Origin: an uncultured Corynebacterium sp.
Lineage (GTDB): Bacteria; Actinomycetota; Actinomycetes; Mycobacteriales; Mycobacteriaceae
Direction: 5' to 3'
Length of the DNA: 64,000 nt
Assembly: GCA_946223355.1 (NCBI GenBank)
Contig: CAMIPB010000007.1
Span: 17,989 to 81,988, forward strand
The position numbers and the translations under genes are program-made. The notes below the pieces were generated by a model. The model had not been told where the DNA came from. It saw only the letters and a program-made list of their open reading frames with translations, and searched no databases. Shown here piece after piece: positions 1 through 9,785 of this stretch (position 1 is its first letter; each line of letters begins with the position of its first letter).

Positions 1-411
1 GGCCCCTGGCTTGCGGGGCGCTTGCCCAACGTGTTTCCTGCAGTGATCGTGTCTGGCTTGAGTTTCCTTATCGGCCATCTGGGGCTTGCGATTGCACCGC
101 TGGCAGCACCGTGGCTTTGGTGCATTCTGTCTGCAGTAGGCACGATCGTATTTTCCATGGCGATGGTGCTCGTTAATATTCGCGCACGTACTCTTGAGGG
201 CGCGACCGCTCTGACGTCGTTTGGCCAAGGTGTGGGCTACACGATTGCGTCGCTTGGCCCCCTACTGACTGGCTTTTTGTATCAGGTCACAGGCACCTTC
301 ACGCTTGCGCTGTGCATCCTTGCTTCCATGGGAATCCTCATGCTCGTCGCAGGTTTCTTTGCAACCCGGCGCGTCTACGTGGAAGACCAAATTCCAACAA
401 CGTCGGCGTAG
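1..411 (+). CDS. MFS transporter, C-terminal part (5' truncated by window edge)
   Basis: The open frame runs in from the window edge and ends at a TAG at 409-411, leaving about 136 C-terminal residues. Four long hydrophobic stretches separated by short charged loops (RAR, TRR) look like the last membrane helices of a 12-helix major facilitator permease, probably the cyanate/nitrate-like group. Substrate cannot be read from this fragment. A DedA gene starts 10 nt downstream on the same strand, so the two may be co-transcribed. Confidence 0.7.
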   Translation, partial: GPWLAGRLPNVFPAVIVSGLSFLIGHLGLAIAPLAAPWLWCILSAVGTIVFSMAMVLVNIRARTLEGATALTSFGQGVGYTIASLGPLLTGFLYQVTGTFTLALCILASMGILMLVAGFFATRRVYVEDQIPTTSA

Positions 412-420
412 CCTAGTCTT

Positions 421-1149
421 GTGCAAAATATTATTGACTGGGTAGTTAATCTGATGGGGCTCCTTGGCGCTCCTGGCGTGGGCATCGCTATCTTTTTAGA
501 AAGTGTTTTTCCGCCCATCCCGTCCGAGGTTGTCCTTCCATTGGCAGGTTTCACCGTCTCTCGCGGGGAGATGGGCTTTGTAGCGGCTTTAGTATGGTCC
601 ACGCTCGGTTCGGTGTTAGGTGCGCTGGTGTTGTATTGGATTGGTGCAGCAATCGGGGCACGTCGTTTGTACAACATCGCGGAAAAGATGTGGCTGGTGG
701 AAGGCAATGACGTCACCCGTTCGTTGATGACTTTTGATAAACACGGAACCGCGTCTGTGTTTTTCGGCCGCTTCATCCCCGGCGTGCGATCTTTGATTTC
801 CATCCCTGCGGGTGTGGACCGCATGCCACTGGCTAAGTTCACGTTGTGGACTGCTGCGGGTTCGCTTATTTGGAATGCGGTTTTAATCGCTTTAGGTTTT
901 TGGCTTGGAGACGCTTACGAAAAGGTAGGCCACGTTATTGATCAATATTCCACCGTGGTTTATGTTCTGCTCGCTATTGTGCTTCTAGTAGTTTTAGTTT
1001 CTCTCATTCGCCGTGAGCTGCGGCGTCGAAAAGCCCCAGAGGCTGACCGTGATCTTGATGCGGAGAACAGGGTGCTGGATCAGTATGAGCGCAAGCATAA
1101 AAAGAACTCTGACGGTCTTACTGACAATGCGGGGGAGGCTGACTCCTAA
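421..1149 (+). CDS. DedA family membrane protein
   Basis: A 242-residue protein starting at GTG. DedA/SNARE-associated proteins are inner-membrane proteins linked to envelope maintenance and lipid-carrier or phospholipid flipping. The hallmark acidic motif ESVFPPIPSE lies at residues 27-36 and the second hallmark, FGRFIPGVRSLISIPAG, near residues 116-132. There are about five hydrophobic segments, then a highly charged cytoplasmic tail from about residue 200. It follows the MFS gene by 10 nt and its last codons overlap the convergent glycosylase gene by 4 nt. The family call is secure; the transported lipid is unknown. Confidence 0.9.
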   Translation: MQNIIDWVVNLMGLLGAPGVGIAIFLESVFPPIPSEVVLPLAGFTVSRGEMGFVAALVWSTLGSVLGALVLYWIGAAIGARRLYNIAEKMWLVEGNDVTRSLMTFDKHGTASVFFGRFIPGVRSLISIPAGVDRMPLAKFTLWTAAGSLIWNAVLIALGFWLGDAYEKVGHVIDQYSTVVYVLLAIVLLVVLVSLIRRELRRRKAPEADRDLDAENRVLDQYERKHKKNSDGLTDNAGEADS

Positions 1150-2012
1150 TAGTCGCTAAAAGGATGGGAAAAAGGTTGGCACCGTGGGCACGTCCAGATG
1201 ATGCGCTCGAGTTCTCCTTCGTCGCCGCCGGCATCTACTCCGCCCAGAACGCTCTTTTCTATTAAGGTGCCGCACCTGCGGCATTTTTTGTTGTTTCTGC
1301 CAAACACGTAGCTGGTTTCCCCTGCTCGTTTGATGCCGGTGGTAACCCGTACGGGCGAAAACCGGTTAGCCCACATTATTTTGCGCGCAATATCTACCAC
1401 GTGCGCGAGTTTCTCCGAACCAACCTCGCCCACCGTCTTTCTTGGATCAAGGCCGGCAATAAAGCAGGCTTCCACGCGGTACTCATTACCTATGCCTGCC
1501 AGATTCTTTTGGTCCAGCAGCGCCGCGCCGATGCTGCGATCAGGCCTACAAGCGATTCTGCTCAGTGCCTCCGCACGGCCTTTTTCTTCCCAGTCTTCGG
1601 CGAGGATATCTGGCCCTAAATGCGCTATCTTCTCGCGGTAGCGACTAGCCGGATACACCTCAACGAATCCCAGTTCATGGCCGACCAGTTCGATATCGCG
1701 CGAGGTGCTGGCCAGCTGCAACACCACTCGTGCGGTGTGCCCCGGTTTGCGCCAGCGATCTCCTGCGTAGTGGATAGCCCACGTGCCTTCCATCTTCAGA
1801 TGCGTGTGCAGGATTAGTCCTTCACTGGGCTCACCCGCATGAGCAAAATGCATGAACAGGTGCTTGCCGTATGGCCACACAGCTTGAACTGTCAGGCCGT
1901 CAAACCGTGCTGTTGCGTAGCGCGGAACTCGCATTTGGCTGTGGCTTACTTCCCGGCCTTTCATAAACTGCAGTTTGTTTGCCAACTGCAGAACAGAATC
2001 ACCCTCTGGCAT
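1146..2012 (-). CDS. Fpg/Nei-type DNA glycosylase (endonuclease VIII-like)
   Basis: A 288-residue base-excision repair enzyme that removes oxidised bases and nicks the abasic site. The start MPEGDS supplies the catalytic Pro2 and Glu3 after Met removal. The C-terminus carries a zinc finger with Cys244, Cys247, Cys275 and Cys278. MPEGD rather than MPELPE points to the Nei/Nei2 branch of actinobacteria rather than MutM. The gene overlaps dedA convergently by 4 nt. The family is certain; which oxidised base is preferred is inferred from the subfamily only. Confidence 0.9.
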   Translation of the reverse strand: MPEGDSVLQLANKLQFMKGREVSHSQMRVPRYATARFDGLTVQAVWPYGKHLFMHFAHAGEPSEGLILHTHLKMEGTWAIHYAGDRWRKPGHTARVVLQLASTSRDIELVGHELGFVEVYPASRYREKIAHLGPDILAEDWEEKGRAEALSRIACRPDRSIGAALLDQKNLAGIGNEYRVEACFIAGLDPRKTVGEVGSEKLAHVVDIARKIMWANRFSPVRVTTGIKRAGETSYVFGRNNKKCRRCGTLIEKSVLGGVDAGGDEGELERIIWTCPRCQPFSHPFSDY

Positions 2013-2041
2013 GTATCCATTGTGCCATTAACACTGTGCCA

Positions 2042-3268
2042 TTAGCACTGTGTCCACGGCGTGATGATGTGCTCCCGGCGAATCTCCGACGGACGCTCCA
2101 CGCCCAACAACTGCATGGTGTTGGTCAACTCAGCTGTAAGTAACTCGATTACGCGCTCGACTCCCTCGCAGCCACCAGCCATAAGCCCATAGAGATACGC
2201 TCGGCCTACAAGTACAAAGTCCGCGCCTAAAGCCAATGCAGTGGCAATATCTGCACCTGACATGATCCCGGAGTCATAGATAATCTCCACGTCGTCCCCA
2301 ACCGCCGCGCGTATCTGCTCCAGCGCCCGCATAGGGTTGACCATCTGATCGAGCTGGCGTCCACCGTGACTGGAAACCTCAATACCGTCTGCTCCAATAT
2401 CTAGGCACCTCTTCGCATCCTCCGGAGAAACCACGCCCTTGACGAACATCTTACCCGGCCACTCACCCCGCACCCATTCCAGGTCCTCCCAGTTAAGCGA
2501 CGGATCAAACATGGAATTGATCAGGTGTCGCAGCGTGCCCGTGGTGGAGGTCAATGAAGCGAAGGTCACGGGCTCGGTGGTCAGAAAGTTGAACCACCAC
2601 TCGGGGCGCCAGGCGGCGTCGATAAGCGTGCCTGCCGTCAGGCGTGGCGGGATGCGCATACCGTTGCGTTCATCGCGTAAACGTTTACCGGCGACTGGCG
2701 TATCCACGGTAACCAGCAAGGTATCGAAGCCGTTGTTCCACGCGCGCTTCAGTACGCCACGGTTGGCTTCTTTGTCTTCCCACATATACAACTGGAAAAA
2801 TCGGCGGCCGTTCCCGGAGACTCGTGCCACCTCTTCGATAGACCGGGTACCCATCGTGGATAAGCCGAAGGGAATGCCGGCGTTACGTGCTGCCGTCGCG
2901 CCCGCATCCTCTCCTTCCGCATGCATAAATCGAGTAAATCCAGTTGGTGCGATACCAAAGGGGCGCGTAGAGGTGCCGCCCGCGATTTTGGTGGTGAGAT
3001 CCACTTTGTCCGCTCCGTTGAGTACGGAAGGGACAAAACGGGTTGCACGGAAGGCCGCACGCGTTTCATCGTGTGTTTCCTCGCGCATCGCGGCTCCGTC
3101 AACGTAGTCAAACGCGGGCTTCGGGGTGCGTCGCTGGGCAATCTTTCGCAGATCAGTGATGTCTGTTGCCTTTGCCAATCGCGCTGCCCGACGATCCAGT
3201 GTGGGCGGTTCGAAACGCATGATGTTTCTCAGTTCACCTACATCTGGCAGCTGACGTTTGAGTTTCAT
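2042..3268 (-). CDS. lldD: FMN-dependent alpha-hydroxy-acid dehydrogenase (LldD-type)
   Basis: A 408-residue FMN enzyme of the lactate dehydrogenase (quinone)/glycolate oxidase family, which oxidises L-lactate or a related 2-hydroxy acid at the membrane. The signature SSHGGRQLD, with the active-site His near residue 301, is intact, as is the C-terminal FMN phosphate site (YDSGIMSG, LVGRAYLYG). The N-terminal region FDYVDGAA matches the family start. A GAAAGG ribosome site precedes the ATG. There is no lactate permease or LldR regulator beside it, so the lactate assignment rests on family resemblance; another 2-hydroxy acid is possible. Confidence 0.8.
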   Translation of the reverse strand: MKLKRQLPDVGELRNIMRFEPPTLDRRAARLAKATDITDLRKIAQRRTPKPAFDYVDGAAMREETHDETRAAFRATRFVPSVLNGADKVDLTTKIAGGTSTRPFGIAPTGFTRFMHAEGEDAGATAARNAGIPFGLSTMGTRSIEEVARVSGNGRRFFQLYMWEDKEANRGVLKRAWNNGFDTLLVTVDTPVAGKRLRDERNGMRIPPRLTAGTLIDAAWRPEWWFNFLTTEPVTFASLTSTTGTLRHLINSMFDPSLNWEDLEWVRGEWPGKMFVKGVVSPEDAKRCLDIGADGIEVSSHGGRQLDQMVNPMRALEQIRAAVGDDVEIIYDSGIMSGADIATALALGADFVLVGRAYLYGLMAGGCEGVERVIELLTAELTNTMQLLGVERPSEIRREHIITPWTQC

Positions 3269-3803
3269 TCCGCACCTTTCAATTCAAAACTTGGGTCTAT
3301 CCAAAACGTAGGTCCACTTTATTCATTGACCCTTCCAATTTGCAGCATATTTTCCCACACCACACATATTATGCAGACTATACCCCTTCCCCTCACTGAA
3401 ATCACGCCCTCTCACCAAACCCACTCCCCTCCTCAATAGCAATCCATGAGTCAGCGCGGACCTCTGTTTCCGCACGACCCCGTCACGATCCACTGCGCCG
3501 GCGGAACGGTTCCTAGCCAATTTGCCACCGCAAGCTCCCCTTCACCCACGAAAGTGGCTCACAACCGTTCACCAGCAAACGGCACGCCCACTCCATGGCA
3601 ATCTGCATAACACGGCATAGCGACGACGCAACCACCAACGCAAACCTACGAGGCGACCACACGACTCCTCCCAACCATGGGCGAACGGTTCCTAGCCAAT
3701 TAGCCGCAGAAAGCTCGTCACCGCCCACCAAAGTGGCTCACAACCGTTCACCAGAAAGGCAAAGGGACCGGGCGAACGGTTCCTAGCCAATTAGGCCGGA
3801 GCG
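3269..3803. repeat. Non-coding block with 2.5 inverted-repeat modules
   Basis: This 535-bp gap between lldD and the helicase gene holds no convincing gene. It contains GAACGGTTCCTAGCCAATT at 3504-3522, 3683-3701 and 3774-3792. The first two are followed by AAAGTGGCTCACAACCGTTC (3550-3569 and 3730-3749) and then ACCAG. The halves are inverted copies of GAACGGTT-N3-AGCCA, so each module can fold as a stem around 30-40 nt. The third half-module lies just downstream of the helicase stop codon. This is an unclassified interspersed-type element. Confidence 0.75.
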
Positions 3804-6800
3804 TTAAGTGCGGCGACGGAACCCTCCCCCAGGATTACGGTGCGGGCCGGCAGGGCCGGTGGGGCCGGCAGCGTCGTCGAAGCTGAGCTCTGTGGTCTCG
3901 TCTGTGAATGGGGGCTGGGGGTCCGGGAGATCCGCAAGAGCTTCGTGAACGCTGCGCCCGCGAAGCCCAGCACCGCCAGAACCAGCACCGCCAGAACCAG
4001 CACTGCCAGAACCAGCACCGGACCCCCAAGCACCCCGGGCACTGCCGGAGGCACGGAAAATCTTCACCCCGCGCGGGGTGAGCCCGGCACCAGCAGCGCG
4101 AAGGAGTGTTGACCACTCAGAGTCGAAGGCGGACTGACCGTCAATCTTTTCAATGACCAATGGAGATATCCGGCCGGCGGTCACGAGTTCCTGCAAGGCG
4201 TGCACCACTAATTCGGCGACGTCCTCGCGCTTAACGCCGCTGGGTAGTTCCCCTTCGAAGGTGTGCAGAGTCCGACCACCGCGGGTGAGGTGCGCGATGA
4301 GTAGGCCGTCGGCAAGCACGACGAGTGCGCCAGCGCCACGAGTAAGGTTGCCGGTGGCCTCGGGCCACGGCAGGGCCGCGCCGTAGGGGTTTGCGGGATC
4401 GGCGGCGGCAAGCACATAAACCACAGGGTCAGTCGTGCCAGACGGCCAGCCGCCCACGTCGGGACTATCACCGTTGCCGCGTAGCCGGTCGATGAGCGCA
4501 GGCGTGGAGAACTGGGCAGCACCCAGCCCTTCCACGACATAACCACGCAGGGCTTTGCCGGATTCTTCAAAACCGCTCAAGACCTTGTACGCCAATGCGA
4601 ATCCACCAATGACGTTTTCTGCCTGCACGCTGCCGCGCGTAACCACGCCGTAGCGGTCCAGCCATGCCTCACCATGTGCTAGCGAGCGCGCGGTGGCCTC
4701 AACCGCAGGTTGGACAGCAAGCGCCCAGCGGCCCGTCATATCAGGCGGGGTTGGCTGCACGCCTGAACTCGCGGAATTCTGTGCCTGTGCGAACGATGTC
4801 CGCCCCATTCGCAGCCGCGAGCGGGTGGGGCGACGCTTGGCGCGATGCGCGGCACTTCCGGAACGCTTGCCACCAGACGTTGTCGCTGCCCCTACTGACA
4901 ACCGCGTGCGCAGCGGCGCAAAGGTGTCAGGAGCAACCACACCGGCATCAACCAAGTCCCACAAAGCAGTGCGGATATCCTCGACTGTTGCCTGCCCGGC
5001 AAGCTCGCGCGAAAGGTCATTAAACAAGAACCCACCGCCCCGGCGCAGGATGTCCACGATGGCGGCTTGCACGGTAGAAAGCTGGGGCTCTTCCACTTGT
5101 TCTGGCGCCAGTTGCGCAGCGAAATCAGCAGGTAGCAGCATCACCCACGGGTCGGCAGTGCCTGCGGAACCCGCACCTTTAATCAAAATCTCACCATTTA
5201 CCGTCAGCTCGTCCAGCATCAGCGGCGAATAATCCCCCACACGCGCAGGCAGCACCAAGTTTTCCCAGGCACTCACGGGTAGCCGCACACCGGCGAGCTG
5301 CTCTAGCACGGCAAACACACCGTCCGCGCCACGAAGCACTGGACGCTTGCCGACGCCCGCGACCTGCTGCCAGTCCGGCAAAAACCTTGCGAACGCAGAC
5401 TGTGACACTGGCTCGGTCGCAGCACGTGCAGCGGCCAGCGACCGCGAGCGGATAAGCTTTAGCACCTCCGCCGAGCAGTATTCCTGCTCTTCGATTCCCT
5501 GTCGGAAGCGTCCTTCCACGAGCACCGCGCCGCCAGAACTAGCGCCAGCCCCACCAGCGAGCGTGCCGACAACCCCGTGCGCCACGGACACGGACAAGCC
5601 GAAGGCATCTGCAACATCGCGCACGATAAAAGGGCCGCGGGTGCGCGCCCACCTAGATACGAGCTGCTCAAGTGCGTCGGTGACTGGTTCTACCTGCGCG
5701 GCAACCCCGGGTGGTACGGGTACGCCTAGGCCATCGCGAAGCAAGGGCGCGTCTAAGGTTTGCGCTAGATGTTCGCGCCCGCCGATGCGCACGTACATCG
5801 CGCGGCCAGCCTCAATCAGAGGCTGCGGGTCTAGCCGCTGCTCGGTGTACAAATCCAGCTCATCCAGAGGCAATGGTCCCAGAATACGCAGTGCATCGGC
5901 GAGTTCTTCGCGGGTGCGCGCGCGGCGGCCGTCGGCAAGCCTGCGGACTTGCAAGTGGACTTCGGCGATGACCTCGGCGTCGAGAAGCTCGCGCAGCTCC
6001 ACAGTGCCCAGCAGTTTAGCCAGCAACGCCGGGTCCAAAGCGAGCGCGGCGGCACGTTTTTCTGCCAGTGGTGAATCGCCCTCGTACATAAACGCGCCGG
6101 TGTAATTGAATAACAATGTGGACGCGAAAGGCGAAGGCTGGTCAGTGGTGACCTCCACGACACGCACCCGCCGGTGGTGCAACTCCTCCATCACGTTGGT
6201 CAGCGCCGGTAAGTCGTAAACGTCCTGGACACACTCGCGCACGGTTTCCAAGATGATGGGGAACGTAGGATATTTCCGCGCTACATCTAGCAATTGCTCG
6301 GCACGCTGGCGCTGTTGCCACAGCGGAGCCCGTTTGCCTGGGTTGCGCCGCGGCAAAAGCAGTGCCCTGGCTGCGCATTCTCTAAACCGGGAGGCAAACA
6401 GGGCGGAGTTGCCTACCTGCTCGGTCACGATGTCTGCTATCTCGTCTGGGTCGAAGACAAACAGCATTCCCGACGGCTCCACATCAGTCTCAGGCAGACG
6501 CAGCACAATGCCGTCATCGCCGGCCACGGCTTGGGCATCCATGCCGGTTTCCTCAGCTACCCGCTTGCCCACCGCCAGCGCCCACGCGGCATTTACGCCG
6601 CGCCCAAATGGCGTGTGCAAAATAACGCGCCAATCGCCGAGCTCATCCCTAAACCGCTCCAGCACCAGCGTCTTTTCATCCGGTACCACCCCAGTAGCTT
6701 CAGCTTGTTCGCGGATATACGCCACCGCATTATCGCGCGCGCGAGCATCCAAATCTGGCAGCAAATCCGCTACCGCCTCAGCACCAGTACCTTCTGTGGT

Positions 6801-8960
6801 GTCCAGGCTTTCCGACGTCGCCTGCACCGCTCGCCGAAATTCCCCTAACGCCACACCGAGCTCAAAAGGTCTACCGGCCTGGTCACCGTTCCAAAACGGC
6901 AATCTTCCGGTATGCCCCGGCGCGGGTGTAACTATGACCTGGTCACGGGTGATGTCTTCAATCCGCCATGATGACGCACCGAGAGTAAACACATCGCCCA
7001 CGCGCGATTCGTAGACCATTTCCTCATCCAGCTCACCAACCCGGCGCGGCGCGCCACCAGCGCCAGAACTACTGCCAGCACCAGGTTCGCCGGTTCCCGC
7101 CAGGAACACTCCGAACATTCCGCGGTCTGGAATCGTGCCGCCGGACGTCACTGCCACCCGCTGAGCACCGGGGCGAGCAGTCATAAGACCTGTGATGCGG
7201 TCATAGACCACGCGGGGGCGCAGTTCTGCGAAATCTGTGGACGGGTACACACCACTGACCAGGTCAATCACGGAATCAAATACCTCACGTGACAACTCCC
7301 GGTAAGGCCACGCTCGGCGCACCTGCTCAAACCAGTCGTCCACGTGCAGCGCGCCGGGGTTTTCCTGCGCACTGCTCGTGCTTATCGATGCCGCTGCCAC
7401 TGCAGCCACGGTCTGCTGAGCGAGCACATCCAACGGGTTGACCGGGGTGTGTAGTTTTTCAATCAGCCCTTCGCGCATTCGGCTGACGGTGAGCGCCGAC
7501 TGCACCAAGTCTGCACGATGTTTGGGGTAAAACGACCCCTGGGACACCGCTCCCACCGTGTGCCCGGCTCGGCCTACGCGCTGTAATCCGGACGCAACTG
7601 ACGGCGGCGATTCCACCTGCACCACCAAATCGACCGCGCCCATGTCAATGCCCAACTCCAGCGACGACGTGGCTACCACTGCGCGCAGCTCGCCTGCTTT
7701 GAGCATATTTTCCGTTTGTGCACGTTCGTCTTTGGACACCGAACCATGGTGCGCCCGGGCAATCAGCGCCGGGGCCTGACCCACGGTATCTACTTGCTTC
7801 ATGAGCTGTGCTGGGTCGCGCCGTTTGGTTGCTGCTAATGCGTCCGGGTCATGTTCTTGTGCGTAGAGCTCGTTGATCCGCGAGGTTAAGCGTTCTGCGG
7901 TACGCCGCGAATTCACGAACACGAGCGTGGAGCGATGCTCCATGATTTCGCGGTAGAGCTCTTCTTCAATAAATGGCCAGATGGACTTCGCCGTGGGCAG
8001 CGCGGATTCTGCTGCGACAGGGAGCGCGCCACCACCAGGTGCATCGCCGCCGTCGATAGGCGCGTCTCCGCCGTCGATAGGCGACGTGATCCCCAGCGGG
8101 TCGTCGACGGTGAACTCGCCGATAGTGGATGCAGCTTCCGGGGTGGGCAGATCACTCATGTCGTCGACGGGAACGTGGACGTCCAGCTGCCAGCGTTTCT
8201 CGCCGGGTGGGGCTATGATCTCTACGGGGCGTTCGCCGCCCAGAAAGTTGGCCACCGCCTCGAGCGGGCGCACCGTAGCGGATAGCCCTACCCGCTGGAA
8301 CCCTCCAGTCAGTTCCTCCAGTCGTTCCAAGGTCAGCGCCAGATGCACGCCCCGTTTGGTGCCTGCAAGCGCGTGGATTTCATCGATGATGACGGTATCT
8401 ACGGTTTTTAATATCCCTGCGGCTTTGGATGTGAGCATGAGGTAGGCGGACTCCGGCGTGGTGATCAACACATCCGGCGGCCTGCGGACCTGGCGGTTGC
8501 GTTCTGCTTGCGGGGTATCGCCTGAGCGCACTCCGATGGAAATGTCTGGTTCGTCCATTCCCAGCCGGTTTGCCACCCGCGCGATTCCGGTCAGTGGCAC
8601 GCGCAGGTTGCGCTCTACGTCCACGCCCAGAGCCTTGAGCGGCGAGATGTATAGCACCCGCACGCCTTCTGATGTTCCAGACGCCTTATCGGAGCTGCCG
8701 ACGCCCGGCAGGGCCAGCTGTCCGTCGCGCTCCACCAGGTTGTTGAGCGCCCACAAAAACGCGGCGAGAGTTTTACCCGAGCCGGTGGGAGCGACGACAA
8801 GGGCATGAGCACCGCTGGAGATTGCTTCCCAGGCCCCTTCTTGGACAGGCGTAGGCGCAGCGAAGACCTCCTTAAACCAGGTGGCTACTTGTGGCCGGAA
8901 TTTTCCCAGCACGCTACTAGCTGGGTCACCAGTCACGTCACCAGTCACGTCACTAGCCAT
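3804..8960 (-). CDS. lhr: Large Lhr-type ATP-dependent helicase
   Basis: A superfamily 2 3'-5' DNA helicase of the Lhr family, linked to DNA damage response in mycobacteria. Walker A APTGSGKT is at residues 57-64 and a DEIH box near residue 190; SAT and the QRVGRAGH motif VI complete the core. The winged-helix and large C-terminal Lhr domains follow. The start is placed at 8960 (MASD) because GGGAGG at 8968-8973 sits 7 nt upstream; an ATG at 8975 would add five residues. At 1718 residues it is long for the family, owing to low-complexity inserts at about residues 296-315 (PIDGGDA repeats) and near the C-terminus (GSGGA repeats). It is divergent from cysQ with about 35 bp between starts. Confidence 0.9.
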   Translation of the reverse strand: MASDVTGDVTGDPASSVLGKFRPQVATWFKEVFAAPTPVQEGAWEAISSGAHALVVAPTGSGKTLAAFLWALNNLVERDGQLALPGVGSSDKASGTSEGVRVLYISPLKALGVDVERNLRVPLTGIARVANRLGMDEPDISIGVRSGDTPQAERNRQVRRPPDVLITTPESAYLMLTSKAAGILKTVDTVIIDEIHALAGTKRGVHLALTLERLEELTGGFQRVGLSATVRPLEAVANFLGGERPVEIIAPPGEKRWQLDVHVPVDDMSDLPTPEAASTIGEFTVDDPLGITSPIDGGDAPIDGGDAPGGGALPVAAESALPTAKSIWPFIEEELYREIMEHRSTLVFVNSRRTAERLTSRINELYAQEHDPDALAATKRRDPAQLMKQVDTVGQAPALIARAHHGSVSKDERAQTENMLKAGELRAVVATSSLELGIDMGAVDLVVQVESPPSVASGLQRVGRAGHTVGAVSQGSFYPKHRADLVQSALTVSRMREGLIEKLHTPVNPLDVLAQQTVAAVAAASISTSSAQENPGALHVDDWFEQVRRAWPYRELSREVFDSVIDLVSGVYPSTDFAELRPRVVYDRITGLMTARPGAQRVAVTSGGTIPDRGMFGVFLAGTGEPGAGSSSGAGGAPRRVGELDEEMVYESRVGDVFTLGASSWRIEDITRDQVIVTPAPGHTGRLPFWNGDQAGRPFELGVALGEFRRAVQATSESLDTTEGTGAEAVADLLPDLDARARDNAVAYIREQAEATGVVPDEKTLVLERFRDELGDWRVILHTPFGRGVNAAWALAVGKRVAEETGMDAQAVAGDDGIVLRLPETDVEPSGMLFVFDPDEIADIVTEQVGNSALFASRFRECAARALLLPRRNPGKRAPLWQQRQRAEQLLDVARKYPTFPIILETVRECVQDVYDLPALTNVMEELHHRRVRVVEVTTDQPSPFASTLLFNYTGAFMYEGDSPLAEKRAAALALDPALLAKLLGTVELRELLDAEVIAEVHLQVRRLADGRRARTREELADALRILGPLPLDELDLYTEQRLDPQPLIEAGRAMYVRIGGREHLAQTLDAPLLRDGLGVPVPPGVAAQVEPVTDALEQLVSRWARTRGPFIVRDVADAFGLSVSVAHGVVGTLAGGAGASSGGAVLVEGRFRQGIEEQEYCSAEVLKLIRSRSLAAARAATEPVSQSAFARFLPDWQQVAGVGKRPVLRGADGVFAVLEQLAGVRLPVSAWENLVLPARVGDYSPLMLDELTVNGEILIKGAGSAGTADPWVMLLPADFAAQLAPEQVEEPQLSTVQAAIVDILRRGGGFLFNDLSRELAGQATVEDIRTALWDLVDAGVVAPDTFAPLRTRLSVGAATTSGGKRSGSAAHRAKRRPTRSRLRMGRTSFAQAQNSASSGVQPTPPDMTGRWALAVQPAVEATARSLAHGEAWLDRYGVVTRGSVQAENVIGGFALAYKVLSGFEESGKALRGYVVEGLGAAQFSTPALIDRLRGNGDSPDVGGWPSGTTDPVVYVLAAADPANPYGAALPWPEATGNLTRGAGALVVLADGLLIAHLTRGGRTLHTFEGELPSGVKREDVAELVVHALQELVTAGRISPLVIEKIDGQSAFDSEWSTLLRAAGAGLTPRGVKIFRASGSARGAWGSGAGSGSAGSGGAGSGGAGLRGRSVHEALADLPDPQPPFTDETTELSFDDAAGPTGPAGPHRNPGGGFRRRT
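3960..4024 (+). repeat. 15-bp tandem repeat inside lhr (Gly/Ser/Ala linker)
   Basis: About four tandem copies of a CACCGCCAGAACCAG-type unit. On the coding (minus) strand they specify a GSG/GSGGA linker close to the helicase C-terminus. The unit is a multiple of three, so copy-number change keeps the frame. It probably arose by slippage. Confidence 0.7.
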
Positions 8961-8981
8961 GCCACTGCCTCCCATTGGCGG

Positions 8982-8987
8982 TACGCT
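8982..8987 (+). promoter_or_regulatory. -10 box of leaderless cysQ
   Basis: TACGCT ends 8 nt before the cysQ ATG at 8996, and no purine-rich ribosome site lies between. This spacing puts the transcript start at or next to the A of the ATG. The same interval must also carry the divergent lhr promoter. Confidence 0.5.
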
Positions 8988-8995
8988 TTACAACT

Positions 8996-9754
8996 ATGAC
9001 GTCCAAGCTTAGTGATTCGCGCCTGACTAACCACATCGCCATGGGCTGTGGCCAGATCCTCAAAGGTGTACGCGCCGGAGGCCTTCTCCGCGGCCAGCAC
9101 CTGGGTGAGGCTGGCGACGAGCTCGCCCAAAACTGGATCGCCCGTGTGCTTAAAGAACACCGCCCGAATGACGGCTTTTTGTCCGAGGAAGCAGCAGATA
9201 ACCTGGACCGCTTATCCAAGGATCGCGTGTGGATCGTCGATCCACTCGATGGCACTAAGGAGTTTGCCACTGGCCGTCAAGACTGGGCTGTGCACATCGC
9301 GCTGGTAGAAGATGGCGTGCCTACGCATGCGGCCGTCGGCTTGCCTGACCTGGGGCAGACGTTTACCTCTTCTGATGCTCGCGCGGTGACCGGCCCGCTG
9401 TCTAGAAAGTTCGTTGTCTCCCACAACCGTCCTCCTGCAGTAGCCGGCTACGTTGCGGAAAAGCTGGGCTTTGAAGAAGTTGCAATCGGCTCCGCAGGCG
9501 CGAAGGCCATGCACGTGTTGCTCGGCGATTTTGACGGCTACATCCACGCTGGTGGCCAATACGAGTGGGATCAGGCCGCACCGGTGGGCGTGGCGATGGC
9601 CGCGGGATTGCATTGCTCCCGTCTGGATGGCTCACCCATTAAATTCAATAATGAGGATACCTACATGCCGGATTTGGTGGTCTGCCGCAAGGAACTAGCT
9701 GATGACATCCTTGGCCACGCAGCACAGTTCCTGCAAGATAACGGCAAATACTGA
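8996..9754 (+). CDS. cysQ: 3'(2'),5'-bisphosphate nucleotidase / inositol monophosphatase family (CysQ)
   Basis: A 252-residue lithium-sensitive phosphatase family member. The metal site is visible as SEE (residues 63-65), [10 protein letters not shown] (81-90, Asp82 and Asp85) and the C-terminal WDQAAP. The DGTKEF variant is typical of CysQ, which hydrolyses 3'-phosphoadenosine 5'-phosphate made during sulfate assimilation; histidinol-phosphatase (HisN) activity is the main alternative. The start at 8996 was chosen because homologous sequence begins at MTSK and a -10 box lies directly upstream. It leads a same-strand cluster with thyA, folA and a mycoredoxin. Confidence 0.85.
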   Translation: MTSKLSDSRLTNHIAMGCGQILKGVRAGGLLRGQHLGEAGDELAQNWIARVLKEHRPNDGFLSEEAADNLDRLSKDRVWIVDPLDGTKEFATGRQDWAVHIALVEDGVPTHAAVGLPDLGQTFTSSDARAVTGPLSRKFVVSHNRPPAVAGYVAEKLGFEEVAIGSAGAKAMHVLLGDFDGYIHAGGQYEWDQAAPVGVAMAAGLHCSRLDGSPIKFNNEDTYMPDLVVCRKELADDILGHAAQFLQDNGKY

Positions 9755-9772
9755 TTCTTCCCGCACTCCCAC

Positions 9773-9778
9773 TAGACT
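9773..9778 (+). promoter_or_regulatory. -10 box of leaderless thyA
   Basis: TAGACT followed by 7 nt and the thyA ATG at 9786; no ribosome site intervenes. It lies in the 31-nt gap after cysQ, so thyA may have its own promoter as well as read-through. Confidence 0.5.
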
Positions 9779-9785
9779 GGCGCAC

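Noticed and set aside
3513..3731. 72-codon minus-strand frame in the repeat block after lldD
   Set aside because: It is entirely made of the inverted-repeat modules, has no ribosome site and no protein-like conservation pattern.
5347..7014. Plus-strand open frames of about 250 codons opposite lhr
   Set aside because: Arg/Ser/Ala-rich shadow translation of a GC-rich helicase gene with no start signals.
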